This document shows, one piece after another, positions 11,547 to 22,702 of a stretch of DNA of 64,000 nt. The first letter of the stretch is position 1. Each line of letters begins with the position of its first letter. A model generated the notes under the pieces. That model saw only the letters and a list, made by a program, of their open reading frames with translations. It was not told the origin of the DNA and did not search any database. The stretch is from the NCBI RefSeq assembly GCF_037975245.1, contig NC_092569.1, positions 6,072,501 through 6,136,500 of the forward strand, given 5' to 3'. The stretch is from Apostichopus japonicus (lineage: Eukaryota; Echinodermata; Holothuroidea; Aspidochirotida; Stichopodidae). A program made the position numbers and the translations under genes.

Positions 11547-14409
11547 CCTGTTGGAATTTGAAAAATGTCCTTCTGCACTTCTTCCAATCATATTTTTAGG
11601 TTGTATATAACACAATAAAGCAGTATGCAATGGAAAAACATTAGGCAACTTTATGCAGTACTGAAGTGATTCATGGTGAATTTACAGGGTGTTAAAACTT
11701 TCCTGATAACATACACAGATTGTTCGTAGTTTTCCACTTGACGATCTGTTGGAAATAAAAACAAAGGAGAATCTCAAAACTTACTAATTGCCCTATTTTG
11801 GGTACACTTTATTTTTGCAAGACAACATTATCATGCTTTTTAAGGACCAAATTACATCAATTTGACATTTCAATCACAGATTCATGGAAAGGGTTATCAT
11901 TAATGTAAAAAACTCTACATTTGATAGTTGGCATTTTTTACTAATTTAGCCTATAGGCTTGGTTTAAACATACACAAGGTACAGTATGCAAACATTATTT
12001 TACCTTTTTTCTTGCAAAAGAGTAACCTACTTCAAGCTATATGTTGGACCTAGGGGAAAGTGTTACAGCTATAAGCAAAATTCATAACTGAAACAGACCC
12101 ATTCACCCTTCCTGAACCAAATAGAACACAGGTGGACTGGCTTGCATTAACCAATTGTATTGTATTAAAATGGTTGCTACAATCCAAGAACATACTGTCC
12201 TCATTTACATGATCCAAACAAAATGCATTGAATAAGGTATTTAAATAGCAAAAGTATTGTTTGGCAGAAGCCATTTCCATTTAATCATGATTAATTGTGG
12301 ACTGTATAAGTTCCTTAACTGGATAGATATTCCTTTTATTTTTCAGATTATGCAGTCCCTGACCAATGGCTCTGTTTGTCTGCAATATCTCACCAAGTTA
12401 AATGACAGATTCAATGATGTAAAAACATTGTTTGGATGTGCAAGAACAGTTTCATTTTCTGTGATGGTGGAAGGTCATTTGAGGTCAACTGATGTCAAAG
12501 TCTGAAAACTTTGTAATCATGATGACTCAAAAGATGCATTTTGGTTGAAGTTTAAACTTTGTATATAGATCCCCTTAGGTGGGTGGAAAAACAGGTATCA
12601 AAATTTAATACAATTTCATTAAGTCCTGGTCTGGGGATCTCCTAACTTTGATAAACACAACATGCATCCAAGACTGACACTGACCTATCTTAACTAGAGC
12701 CTAATGGCTACCCAGCCCACAGCGATGGCCAAGCAGTAAACTAAATATATATTACTGTGTGGATATCACTGGGAGAGCCTGTGACCTAGCCTAGGGAAGC
12801 CTAAGTTTGGTAGCCTATTGTAGAATACTGGACCACCCTGGGCATTACAGTTTATAATAATTAATAGCACTAGACCTAACGGTATACATACTAACACTGG
12901 AGAAGTGTAGAGCCTGCCCTTGCTAGAGTTAATTTAATATAAAATTGCGACCTCCGTAGGATCTTTCCTTGCCCTAACGAACATGAAAAGCTATGGCTAG
13001 CTGCGAAAGTTTAAAGACTTCTGTAGAATAACGTTAGGTTATATAAAAATGCATTAAGCCCATCTAATATACTGTTAGCAAAGATTATCTACTGTACCTT
13101 CGGTGTTTTTGCAGAAAGTGTTAAACCTAACGTTAGGCTACCGTCACTCGTTAGGCCAACTGATGCCTAATGTAACATATATGGTCATTGAACATTTAAT
13201 CCAGATACATGCACCGCCACTCCGTTACTGAATCGTTCTTAAGTTGACTAGTAAGTGAATAATTCCCTTGGAAGTAAATAATGTCCTCTAACTTCAAAGA
13301 TTAACCCTCGTAGACTGCCTGAGATACCACTTCCACTACATTGTGCAGAGTTATCACGGTATAGTTGCCTTAGTTTGACTGGACCCATCAGTACATACAG
13401 TAAGGGTACAATACGACTATTCACAAATTTACTGTACACTTTATCTCGAGCTGCTCGTATGTCGTTCGCGTTATATAACCATACGAGCAACCGAATCGTG
13501 TAGTGAAAGCCATTTCTAATCGATAATACCAGCCGGTCGAACTTGAAAATATTTCAATTTACAGAGCGCTGTGACAAAAACCCTATGGTGGTAGCCAGTT
13601 CTTTTCTAAAACCAAATTTAATTAGCGTCATGTATCGACTTGGTGGTCTGCAGTACATACGCGACCTACTTGAATGTGTTGTTGTGAAAGAAAAGGCCGA
13701 ATAGTTTCAGTGAAGTAATGTTAGACGAAATTTCATGATTATTATTATTAAGAAGGTTACTCTCTTCGGTAGAAATAAGAACAAGAAATTTGAAGACGAA
13801 CATTGGAAGAACACATATTTAAATAAAAGGCATGATATTATTGAGGTAATTGTTTGTGGTATTATTATGTAAAATCTCACATTGTTCGCGTTTCTGGGAG
13901 CAGCTAGCATGATAGCCTGGAATATGTTGTTGACAGTTCGTTTGTATGCTTGTTGTTATTCAAACCTATATGAACCATTAATGCAATCGATAGTAAGGTT
14001 CATCCAAGGAAATAATAAACTAGAAACTTTGCATCTAGAAGGTAAAACATGTATGCACACGTAAATAAATGGGTTAGGTCGGACACGATTGTCATACAAT
14101 TTGGTCATACAATTTGCACCAAATCAGTGCCCAATAGCCTATAACATTGCCATAGTCTTGTGGTATCAAACTTGACCATGGCAGAAACAGACTGGTGTCG
14201 CCAGCCAGGTATTCTGGCCGTCGGGGACAACTAAAGTATGTCACCAGGCCACCCTTTTACATTCTTCTTTTACTAAAGTAGTATGAAAATGAGAATGCAC
14301 TATTCGTTAACCATACATATTTTCCATATTTTCCTCCCTCCAAAAAATTCCGAAGTCCAGCCCTAATTGACCCCTGGCCCAAGGGTTGTAGCCCACACTG
14401 CATATGGTG
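11547..14409. other. 5' flank of CACNA2D, no gene recognised
   Basis: Upstream of the first coding exon. No further exon with a conserved domain is visible. 12640-13170 is rich in CCTAG and TAACG words. A 5' UTR exon and the promoter probably lie here or further right but cannot be placed. Confidence 0.45.
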
Positions 14410-15011
14410 TAGTGGCGGCGCCAGGAATTTTTAGTTGGGGAGGCTAAGGGGGGGGGGCTGAGCCAATTTTTTGGGTGGTTATAAGATTGAGTGATCGCCG
14501 TCTTGGGGGAGGGGTATAAGGGGAGGGGGTGCCCCCTCCCCTTTTGAAATTTTTCCCAATCCTGGAAAGGCCTACATGCAAAATGGTGGCATTTAGCGAG
14601 GCTTTTGTCACCTGAAAATTTCTCCAAAAATATGCATTTTTTGTGAGTAACTTTAGTCAAATTAGAATGGAAGATACCAATTCACAGTTTTCGTATCACT
14701 AAAATAATTGAGAAACAACTCATCAACACCTGGCGGATAAAGCTGGATTCTGAATTGTTTTTATCAGTCACCAAAACAAGGCTTCCTGCACCACAACTGA
14801 GTCACTGACTATTATCATGTGAAAAATTCATCAAAATTTCCATTGACCATTTTAGCACTGCGTTATGGCTGATAAAATTTGGGTAGGCTATATTGTTTCA
14901 ATGAGGTTTTTTTTTTCCTATTTCAGTTGGGGGCTAATGGGGGGCTGACTACTTCAGTGGGGGGCTAAAGCCCCCCAAGCCCCCCCCCCCCCCCCCTTGG
15001 CGCCGCCACTG
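14410..15011. mobile_element. hAT-type MITE (602 bp, perfect 8-bp target duplication)
   Basis: Left end TAGTGGCGGCGCCA and right end TGGCGCCGCCACTG are inverted repeats with one mismatch at the first base. The element is flanked by ATATGGTG at 14402-14409 and 15012-15019. An 8-bp duplication with CAGTG-type ends is the signature of the hAT superfamily. There is no transposase reading frame, so it is non-autonomous. Long G and C runs sit just inside the ends. Confidence 0.88.
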
Positions 15012-15019
15012 ATATGGTG

Positions 15020-15610
15020 GCAGTCTAGTCAGGCCTGAAGTGAAGATGAAATACCCAAAACTCCAGCGGTTAACCAACGAAACTGCACCAGGAATGATAT
15101 GGGATAAAATTTTGGAGTTTCTCGAAGACATGAACAATGTCTTAATTCTGGCTATGATGAAATGGTAATATATGGCCCGGCATGGTTCGCTATAGGGGCG
15201 GTTAATTAGGCCTACAATAGATCTCGAATACAGGAAGAGACATAGCCAGCTATAGGCCAATTATGTAATTGCCCAATGGTAGAACTTAATCATGGGTGAG
15301 CATGGCTTCGGTTGATGTGTGTCGGGAATGGGGCCCGGGAGAGGAGTTGTGATATTTCGTAATCGACATATGATTTCACGAAGATATCAGTTGCAACATA
15401 TAATTGTTTTGTCTGCAGAACCGAATGTGAAAAGCTTAAGTAAGAGAACAGTCGAGAACCATAGCCATATACAAAAATTGTTATAAAAAAGCATAAAGCC
15501 ATTAAACGTATTTAGACAACCAATTGTAGTGTTTATCATAAAGGCTAAACCATTTGTCAATTGTTATACATATATAGATCCAAAGATTTTCGATTAATAA
15601 TAGCGTAAAC
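15020..15610. other. Spacer before the 4.08-kb repeat array, nothing recognised
   Basis: Low-complexity AT-rich sequence with short frames only and no conserved motif. Confidence 0.5.
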
Positions 15611-17094
15611 AATAAATTTACTATGAATAGCATATTTAGAAGTAATTTAAAGTTAAAGGAGATCAACTCGCCCCTGGCATCTTTAGCTATTACGATCGAT
15701 AAGTTTTGCAAAACAACTGCACCAAACAGCTAAGAAAGTTCTTGCTTCGTATGGCAGATGCCCTTCATTAAAGTCGTTTATATGTGAGATGCCATTTTGC
15801 AAATCTGTGTGGTGCCGTATATAAGTGTCACGTACATTTTGACACCCTTTACTTTATCTATATTTTTCTTTTCTGGTTCCATTTTAAATGTTATCAGTCT
15901 TTACGCTGAAAGCCCTACCATATTAAAGAGCTTAACATTTTCAGATTAGCGTAAAATAAAGTAAGAACTGTAATAAAAATAAAATAAAACATAAGTAAAG
16001 TGAAGCACATGTTGTTCAAATATGTCATGTTTAGATCAAATATTCAGCCTTGTGTTTGAAGAAACATTAACCAGAATCATGATCTACAAGCTAGAATTGA
16101 ATCATGATGAGAGGAAAGAAGGCATATATACTAGAGGAAAATTCTTAATATGCCAAAAGGATCGGAAAGTAAAAATGATATTTATCATGTTTTTGAAAAG
16201 AAAGATGAGATTCAGAAAAAAAAAAGTTAGTAAACACGACAATACAACAAATCTTATCTTGTTTACATGTTTTAAAGATGAGATTAATATAGCATCTCGA
16301 CAAGCTTGTCAGGATATGCTCTTAGTATAACTCGACAACAAGATACATGAAAGTATTTTCAACGAAATTGTGCAATTTGTTGTACCGTATCGTGTTACTG
16401 TAGCCCTGTGACGTTATTTAAGTCTCTGAAGTCCCTTAATTAATTCGCCACGGTATAGGGTTAAGTTGAGGATATGTGACATTGTCGACAAGTTCTGACC
16501 AGGGGAGCCAGGCCTGTTCTAACTATGAAAAGTGTTGCTATATAGTTATATTCTTGTGCAGTCAACCTTTTTTTTTATATGACGGGAATCTTGCAGAGCG
16601 CCACTATTTAAAGAAACCGACATTTTATGAACATAAACAACGAAGCAATTAGTTTGCTTTTCCTATGGTAATAATTGATAAACTATATACTAGTGAAGTT
16701 GGTTGGAGGCAGGCAGGACATGATGATGTTTTTGTGTTTTGTATATACGCTGGGTGGCGTTTTATTTGACGAAAAATTGCAATTTTGTAAGGACTGCCTA
16801 TTCTGAAGCTATTTCTTATCCTCATTTCCCTCATAGCCCTTTTTACTTTATGATAAAAGAGCGCATAATTAATTTTTTTTAAATGTACCACTAAACCGCA
16901 GCGTGAGAGGGACAATTGTTGGAACTTCCCTACCAGGCGCGGATTCAGGGGGTGTACCTGCACCCCTTGAACCCCCCTCCCTTTTCAACCTCACACAAAC
17001 ACTTTAAAGTAAAATATTGTTTGTAAACCTAACTATACCTTAAATGTATAGCCTACATATTGTGTATGTTTTTTGTTGATATGCAGCCCCCAAT

Positions 17095-17400
17095 AACCGG
17101 TGCTGTGACCGAGTGGATAAAGGCGGTGGCATTTGAAGCAATGGGGCTTAGCAATCGGGAGGTTCGGGGTTCGATCCCCGGCCGGGTCATAGTAAGGTGG
17201 GTTCTTCATCCAAGAGCAATCTACGGTTTTCCCATCTGAAATGACTTTCTAAATTGAAAAGATTCCAAATTAGAGTTAAAATGTTGAATTGGAAGCCACC
17301 CGACGTGTAAGTTGTACTCCATAAGCCCTTGCGGGTTTCTCCCACATTTGTGGTCGATTAAGCGTCGTAAAAATAACTGCTGATTATTATTAAATATGCC
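17095..17400 (+). mobile_element. tRNA-derived SINE in copy 1
   Basis: Has an RNA polymerase III A box (GACCGAGTGGATAAAGG) and B box (GGTTCGATCC, 17168-17177) spaced as in a Ser/Leu-type tRNA with a long variable arm. The acceptor halves do not pair through seven bases and the anticodon stem is imperfect, so it is not a working tRNA. An unrelated body and a TTATTATTAAA tail follow, as in SINEs. Confidence 0.7.
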
Positions 17401-18202
17401 TACTATACATGCCAGAAGGAATGGTTCCACGTCAAACACCCCCCCCCCCCTACCGGCCTACATAACAGTCGGCTTTAACGACGACAGGACCACATCCCCT
17501 CAATTTTTAAAACCATGGAACCGCCTACACTAGAATGCATTGACCCATATAAATATCAGTGTCCGAATGCTTCTGTTTCCAACGGTCAAAACTGTTGACG
17601 ATTGATTACAAGATTGAAATCGTAACCTATGGAGGTGTATGGGATTAAATTGATTGGTAAGTCTGTCCAGTGAATTATCGATTTTCTCGATACCATATAG
17701 TGGTATGAAGTGATATCTTAGTTACCTTAGTTTTCTACGAAATCCGTTGCTGCATTTACTTTGAGGTATCAATGGAACCATTAAACCAAAGACATTAATT
17801 GTGAGGAAACTGAGGTCGGGGGGGGGGGGGGTACACAATCAATGCGCGACTCGGCTGATCATATGTGTGCATATAAACATTTTAAACATGCAGTCCGCGT
17901 CGCCTTGAAGATCTGTAACTGTCGCTGACACTCCTTGTTTTTATGTTTGTATTAGTCGTAGATAAATTCCCGTCAGATGCATGGATATGACGTTATTGCA
18001 AGTGACATATGTTTGTGTCTGTACGCGTAATTATTGTATTTAGGTTAGGTGCAATTACCACAGTGACGTTTTCAATATGTCACGTTTATCTGTAACGAAT
18101 AGTATTAATATAAAAGGATGAAATACTACATCATCTATAGAATACATATCTCCTCACGTGAGGTAGGAAATAGGTTAATTGATAATTTTGTTTTGTTTTG
18201 TC

Positions 18203-18625
18203 ATGTGCAACTGTCGCAACGTCTTTTACCAAAGAGTACGAGAACGGTTAATAATGAGAATAATGCAATCTATCTCTTTCACTGACGTCATATGTCATTG
18301 TTATAAGCTAGAAATCACAACTAAGGAAGAGGAACTAAGGGAGAGGCAAAGAGACCATAAAGTTGATATAGCAGAAGAAACAACGGGGAATGAGACGACG
18401 GACACGGACATAGGAGTCCACGGGTGGTTCAATGCTGATTCACGCATGCTGTTTATAATCAGCAAATATATAGTCGTCTATGAATTAAGTAGAGGAAATA
18501 ATCTCACGTTGTACATGGCACTTTGCAATACCTTTCACAGAGATGTTGTTCTATTGGTATACGTATCAATACACTCCAAAAACGGGGAGTCGGGGAAACA
18601 TTGTACTAGGAGGCGCTGTAAGTAG
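18203..18625 (+). CDS. Unrecognised reading frame in copy 1 (doubtful gene)
   Basis: 140 codons from the ATG, with a charged stretch (KEEELRERQRDHKVDIAEET) in the middle and no domain I recognise. A strong donor (GCT/GTAAGT) sits at its end. A pyrimidine-rich acceptor (TTTCTTTCTTCAG) follows near 18744, and splicing there would add only WSLPHC and a stop. AATAAA follows near 18820. It could be a small gene, a retroposon fragment or chance; it is intact in two copies and broken in the third. Confidence 0.22.
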   Translation: MCNCRNVFYQRVRERLIMRIMQSISFTDVICHCYKLEITTKEEELRERQRDHKVDIAEETTGNETTDTDIGVHGWFNADSRMLFIISKYIVVYELSRGNNLTLYMALCNTFHRDVVLLVYVSIHSKNGESGKHCTRRRCK

Positions 18626-18736
18626 GTGAGGTGAGATTCCTCCAAAGTATGTGCTCCTATATCATTCTTTGATTTCATTCCGTGTAGCTGCATCCATTTG
18701 AACTTACAAAACTATTAATAACATCAATTCTTTTCT

Positions 18737-18840
18737 TTCTTCAGGGAGTCTTCCACATTGTTAAGCTTTTAAGCTTCATGGAAGACTTCCCTCCACTTTG
18801 TACTTTTGTGGCAAAACAAATAAATCAATCAATCAATTGA
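18737..18840 (+). repeat. Inverted repeat with AATAAA and (ATCA)n tail
   Basis: GGAGTCTTCCA and TGGAAGACTTCC flank AAGCTTTTAAGCTT, giving a long imperfect hairpin. A TTTTGTGGCAAAACAAATAAA stretch and ATCAATCAATCAATT follow, resembling a retroposon 3' end. The same block recurs in the other two copies near 22815 and 26862. Confidence 0.45.
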
Positions 18841-21171
18841 AATATGACGTCAGTGTTACGCAATCTTATGGTTATAATTGGTAAGTATATATTCTACTGT
18901 AAGTTAACAAATCATACAACAGAGGAAATATATTAGAATTGAAAGACGATTTTTAAGACCATCTGGGAACCTCTTCTACGAAAGACAGCTTCACCTATTC
19001 CACTGATAAACATCGATGTTATTGATTCGTTAATGCCTCATCACAGGCTAAGACTATCCTGATTCCTGGTTGTCTGTTGTATGCCGAATGGTATTCTACA
19101 CCTTCGTGGTAGTTTCTGCCCCTTTTCGGTCCCCGCCTAATGCTTGAACCTTACAACAGTTTTAAAATGCAACTTTATACTAGGTTTACATACACTTGTA
19201 TTGATTTTACTTGAAGAACGACTACTTTAGGTCACTATAAGTGTAAGTGTGTAACGTCCGTTACGATATACTGTGTCTGAAAGAATACGAATAAGATGGG
19301 GTCCTCGCGGTACGTACCAGTCCGAATCCATATCAGGACTGACCCGAGCGAGTTCGCGTCAAGTGAACACGTTGCGTAACAATGAAATACATTTAATACA
19401 ACATAGAGGAATGCAGTGGCCAGGCAAGCTATACAAATAATGCGGTCAGGTGATAGAAAAACCATGTTTGTAGATGCTACGTCCTGTTTATATTCCAAAC
19501 AGGTCATTTAAAGTTACAGTTTTTAATCTCAAACTTTTCGACTATTGACTTTTTTTTGGCAATGTTTGCAAATAGATTGACTGATGAATTGGATGATTTG
19601 ATGAATTATTTACTACACTGATTCATCGCACTTTATAGTAATTCCATATGTACTGGCAAAAGACAAAATGATAATTTACTATATCAGCAATAAATTTACT
19701 ATGAATAGCATATTTAGAAGTAATTTAAAGTTAAAGGAGATCAACTCGCCCCTGGCATCTTTAGCTATTACGATCGATAAGTTTTGCAAAACAACTGCAC
19801 CAAACAGCTAAGAAAGTTCTTGCTTCGTATGGCAGATGCCCTTCATTAAAGTCGTTTATATGTGAGATGCCATTTTGCAAATCTGTGTGGTGCCGTATAT
19901 AAGTGTCACGTACATTTTGACACCCTTTACTTTATCTATATTTTTCTTTTCTGGTTCCATTTTAAATGTTATCAGTCTTTACGCTGAAAGCCCTACCATA
20001 TTAAAGAGCTTAACATTTTCAGATTAGCGTAAAATAAAGTAAGAACTGTAATAAAAATAAAATAAAACATAAGTAAAGTGAAGCACATGTTGTTCAAATA
20101 TGTCATGTTTAGATCAAATATTCAGCCTTGTGTTTGAAGAAACATTAACCAGAATCATGATCTACAAGCTAGAATTGAATCATGATGAGAGGAAAGAAGG
20201 CATATATACTAGAGGAAAATTCTTAATATGCCAAAAGGATCGGAAAGTAAAAATGATATTTATCATGTTTTTGAAAAGAAAGATGAGATTCAGAAAAAAA
20301 AGTTAGTAAACACGACAATACAACAAATCTTATCTTGTTTACATGTTTTAAAGATGAGATTAATATAGCATCTCGACAAGCTTGTCAGGATATGCTCTTA
20401 GTATAACTCGACAACAAGATACATGAAAGTATTTTCAACGAAATTGTGCAATTTGTTGTACCGTATCGTGTTACTGTAGCCCTGTGACGTTATTTAAGTC
20501 TCTGAAGTCCCTTAATTAATTCGCCACGGTATAGGGTTAAGTTGAGGATATGTGACATTGTCGACAAGTTCTGACCAGGGGAGCCAGGCCTGTTCTAACT
20601 ATGAAAAGTGTTGCTATATAGTTATATTCTTGTGCAGTCAACCTTTTTTTTTATATGACGGGAATCTTGCAGAGCGCCACTATTTAAAGAAACCGACATT
20701 TTATGAACATAAACAACGAAGCAATTAGTTTGCTTTTCCTATGGTAATAATTGATAAACTATATACTAGTGAAGTTGGTTGGAGGCAGGCAGGACATGAT
20801 GATGTTTTTGTGTTTTGTATATACGCTGGGTGGCGTTTTATTTGACGAAAAATTGCAATTTTGTAAGGACTGCCTATTCTGAAGCTATTTCTTATCCTCA
20901 TTTCCCTCATAGCCCTTTTTACTTTATGATAAAAGAGCGCATAATTAATTTTTTTTTAAATGTACCACTAAACCGCAGCGTGAGAGGGACAATTGTTGGA
21001 ACTTCCCTACCAGGCGCGGATTCAGGGGGTGTACCTGCACCCCTTGAACCCCCCTCCCTTTTCAACCTCACACAAACACTTTAAAGTAAAATATTGTTTG
21101 TAAACCTAACTATACCTTAAATGTATAGCCTACATATTGTGTATGTTTTTTGTTGATATGCAGCCCCCAAT

Positions 21172-21477
21172 AACCGGTTCTGTGACCGAGTGGATAAAGG
21201 CGGTGGCATTTGAAGCAATGGGGCTTAGCAATCGGGAGGTTCGGGGTTCGATCCCCGGCCGGGTCATAGTAAGGTGGGTTCTTCATCCAAGAGCAATCTA
21301 CGGTTTTCCCATCTGAAATGACTTTCTAAATTGAAAAGATTCCAAATTAGAGTTAAAATGTTGAATTGGAAGCCACCCGACGTGTAAGTTGTACTCCATA
21401 AGCCCTTGCGGGTTTCTCCCACATTTGTGGTCGATTAAGCGTCGTAAAAATAACTGCTGATTATTATTAAATATGCC
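21172..21477 (+). mobile_element. tRNA-derived SINE in copy 2
   Basis: Same insertion as in copy 1, carried along by the duplication. It reads GGTTCTG rather than GGTGCTG just before the A box. Confidence 0.7.
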
Positions 21478-22279
21478 TACTATACATGCCAGAAGGAATG
21501 GTTCCACGTCAAACACCCCCCCCCCCCCCTACCGGCCTACATAACAGTCGGCTTTAACGACGACAGGACCACATCCCCTCAATTTTTAAAACCATGGAAC
21601 CGCCTACACTAGAATGCATTGACCCATATAAATATCAGTGTCCGAATGCTTCTGTTTCCAACGGTCAAAACTGTTGACGATTGATTACAAGATTGAAATC
21701 GTAACCTATGGAGGTGTATGGGATTAAATTGATTGGTAAGTCTGTCCAGTGAATTATCGATTTTCTCGATACCATATAGTGGTATGAAGTGATATCTTAG
21801 TTACCTTAGTTTTCTACGAAATCCGTTGCTGCATTTACTTTGAGGTATCAATGGAACCATTAAACCAAAGACATTAATTGTGAGGAAACTGAGGTCGGGG
21901 GGGGGGGGTACACAATCAATGCGCGACTCGGCTGATCATATGTGTGCATATAAACATTTTAAACATGCAGTCCGCGTCGCCTTGAAGATCTGTAACTGTC
22001 GCTGACACTCCTTGTTTTTATGTTTGTATTAGTCGTAGATAAATTCCCGTCAGATGCATGGATATGACGTTATTGCAAGTGACATATGTTTGTGTCTGTA
22101 CGCGTAATTATTGTATTTAGGTTAGGTGCAATTACCACAGTGACGTTTTCAATATGTCACGTTTATCTGTAACGAATAGTATTAATATAAAAGGATGAAA
22201 TACTACATCATCTAAAGAATACATATCTCCTCACGTGAGGTAGGAAATAGGTTAATTGATAATTTTGTTTTGTTTTGTC

Positions 22280-22702
22280 ATGTGCAACTGTCGCAACGTC
22301 TTTTACCAAAGAGTACGAGAACGGTTAATAATGAGAATAATGCAATCTATCTCTTTCACTGACGTCATATGTCATTGTTATAAGCTAGAAATCACAACTA
22401 AGGAAGAGGAACTAAGGGAGAGGCAAAGAGACCATAAAGTTGATATAGCAGAAGAAACAACGGGGAATGAGACGACGGACACGGACATAGGAGTCCACGG
22501 GTGGTTCAATGCTGATTCACGCATGCTGTTTATAATCAGCAAATATATAGTCGTCTATGAATTAAGTAGAGGAAATAATCTCACGTTGTACATGGCACTT
22601 TGCAATACCTTTCACAGAGATGTTGTTCTATTGGTATACGTATCAATACACTCCAAAAACGGGGAGTCGGGGAAACATTGTACTAGGAGGCGCTGTAAGT
22701 AG
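22280..22702 (+). CDS. Unrecognised reading frame in copy 2 (doubtful gene)
   Basis: Identical in sequence to the frame in copy 1, with the same donor and acceptor context. Identity follows from the duplication and is no evidence of selection. Confidence 0.2.
   Translation: MCNCRNVFYQRVRERLIMRIMQSISFTDVICHCYKLEITTKEEELRERQRDHKVDIAEETTGNETTDTDIGVHGWFNADSRMLFIISKYIVVYELSRGNNLTLYMALCNTFHRDVVLLVYVSIHSKNGESGKHCTRRRCK

Larger units (their letters stand above)
15611..19688 (+). repeat. 4.08-kb tandem unit, copy 1
   Basis: Starts AATAAATTTACTATG and runs 4078 bp to the same word at 19689. It is nearly identical to copies 2 and 3. Contents in order: AT-rich DNA, a CAGGCGCGGATTCAGG hAT-like end near 16937, a tRNA-headed SINE, a G14 run at 17818, a short reading frame, and an inverted repeat followed by (ATCA)n. 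It differs from copy 2 at a few sites, for example GGTGCTG against GGTTCTG before the SINE A box, and in homopolymer lengths. Confidence 0.95.

Noticed and set aside
14949-15260. 103-codon minus-strand frame and other frames over the MITE ends
   Set aside because: Composed of G/C-run translations across the hAT MITE border.
17101-17185. Functional tRNA-Ser or tRNA-Leu gene (three copies)
   Set aside because: A and B boxes are good, but the acceptor strands do not pair over seven bases, the T and anticodon stems have mismatches, and a SINE body and tail follow.
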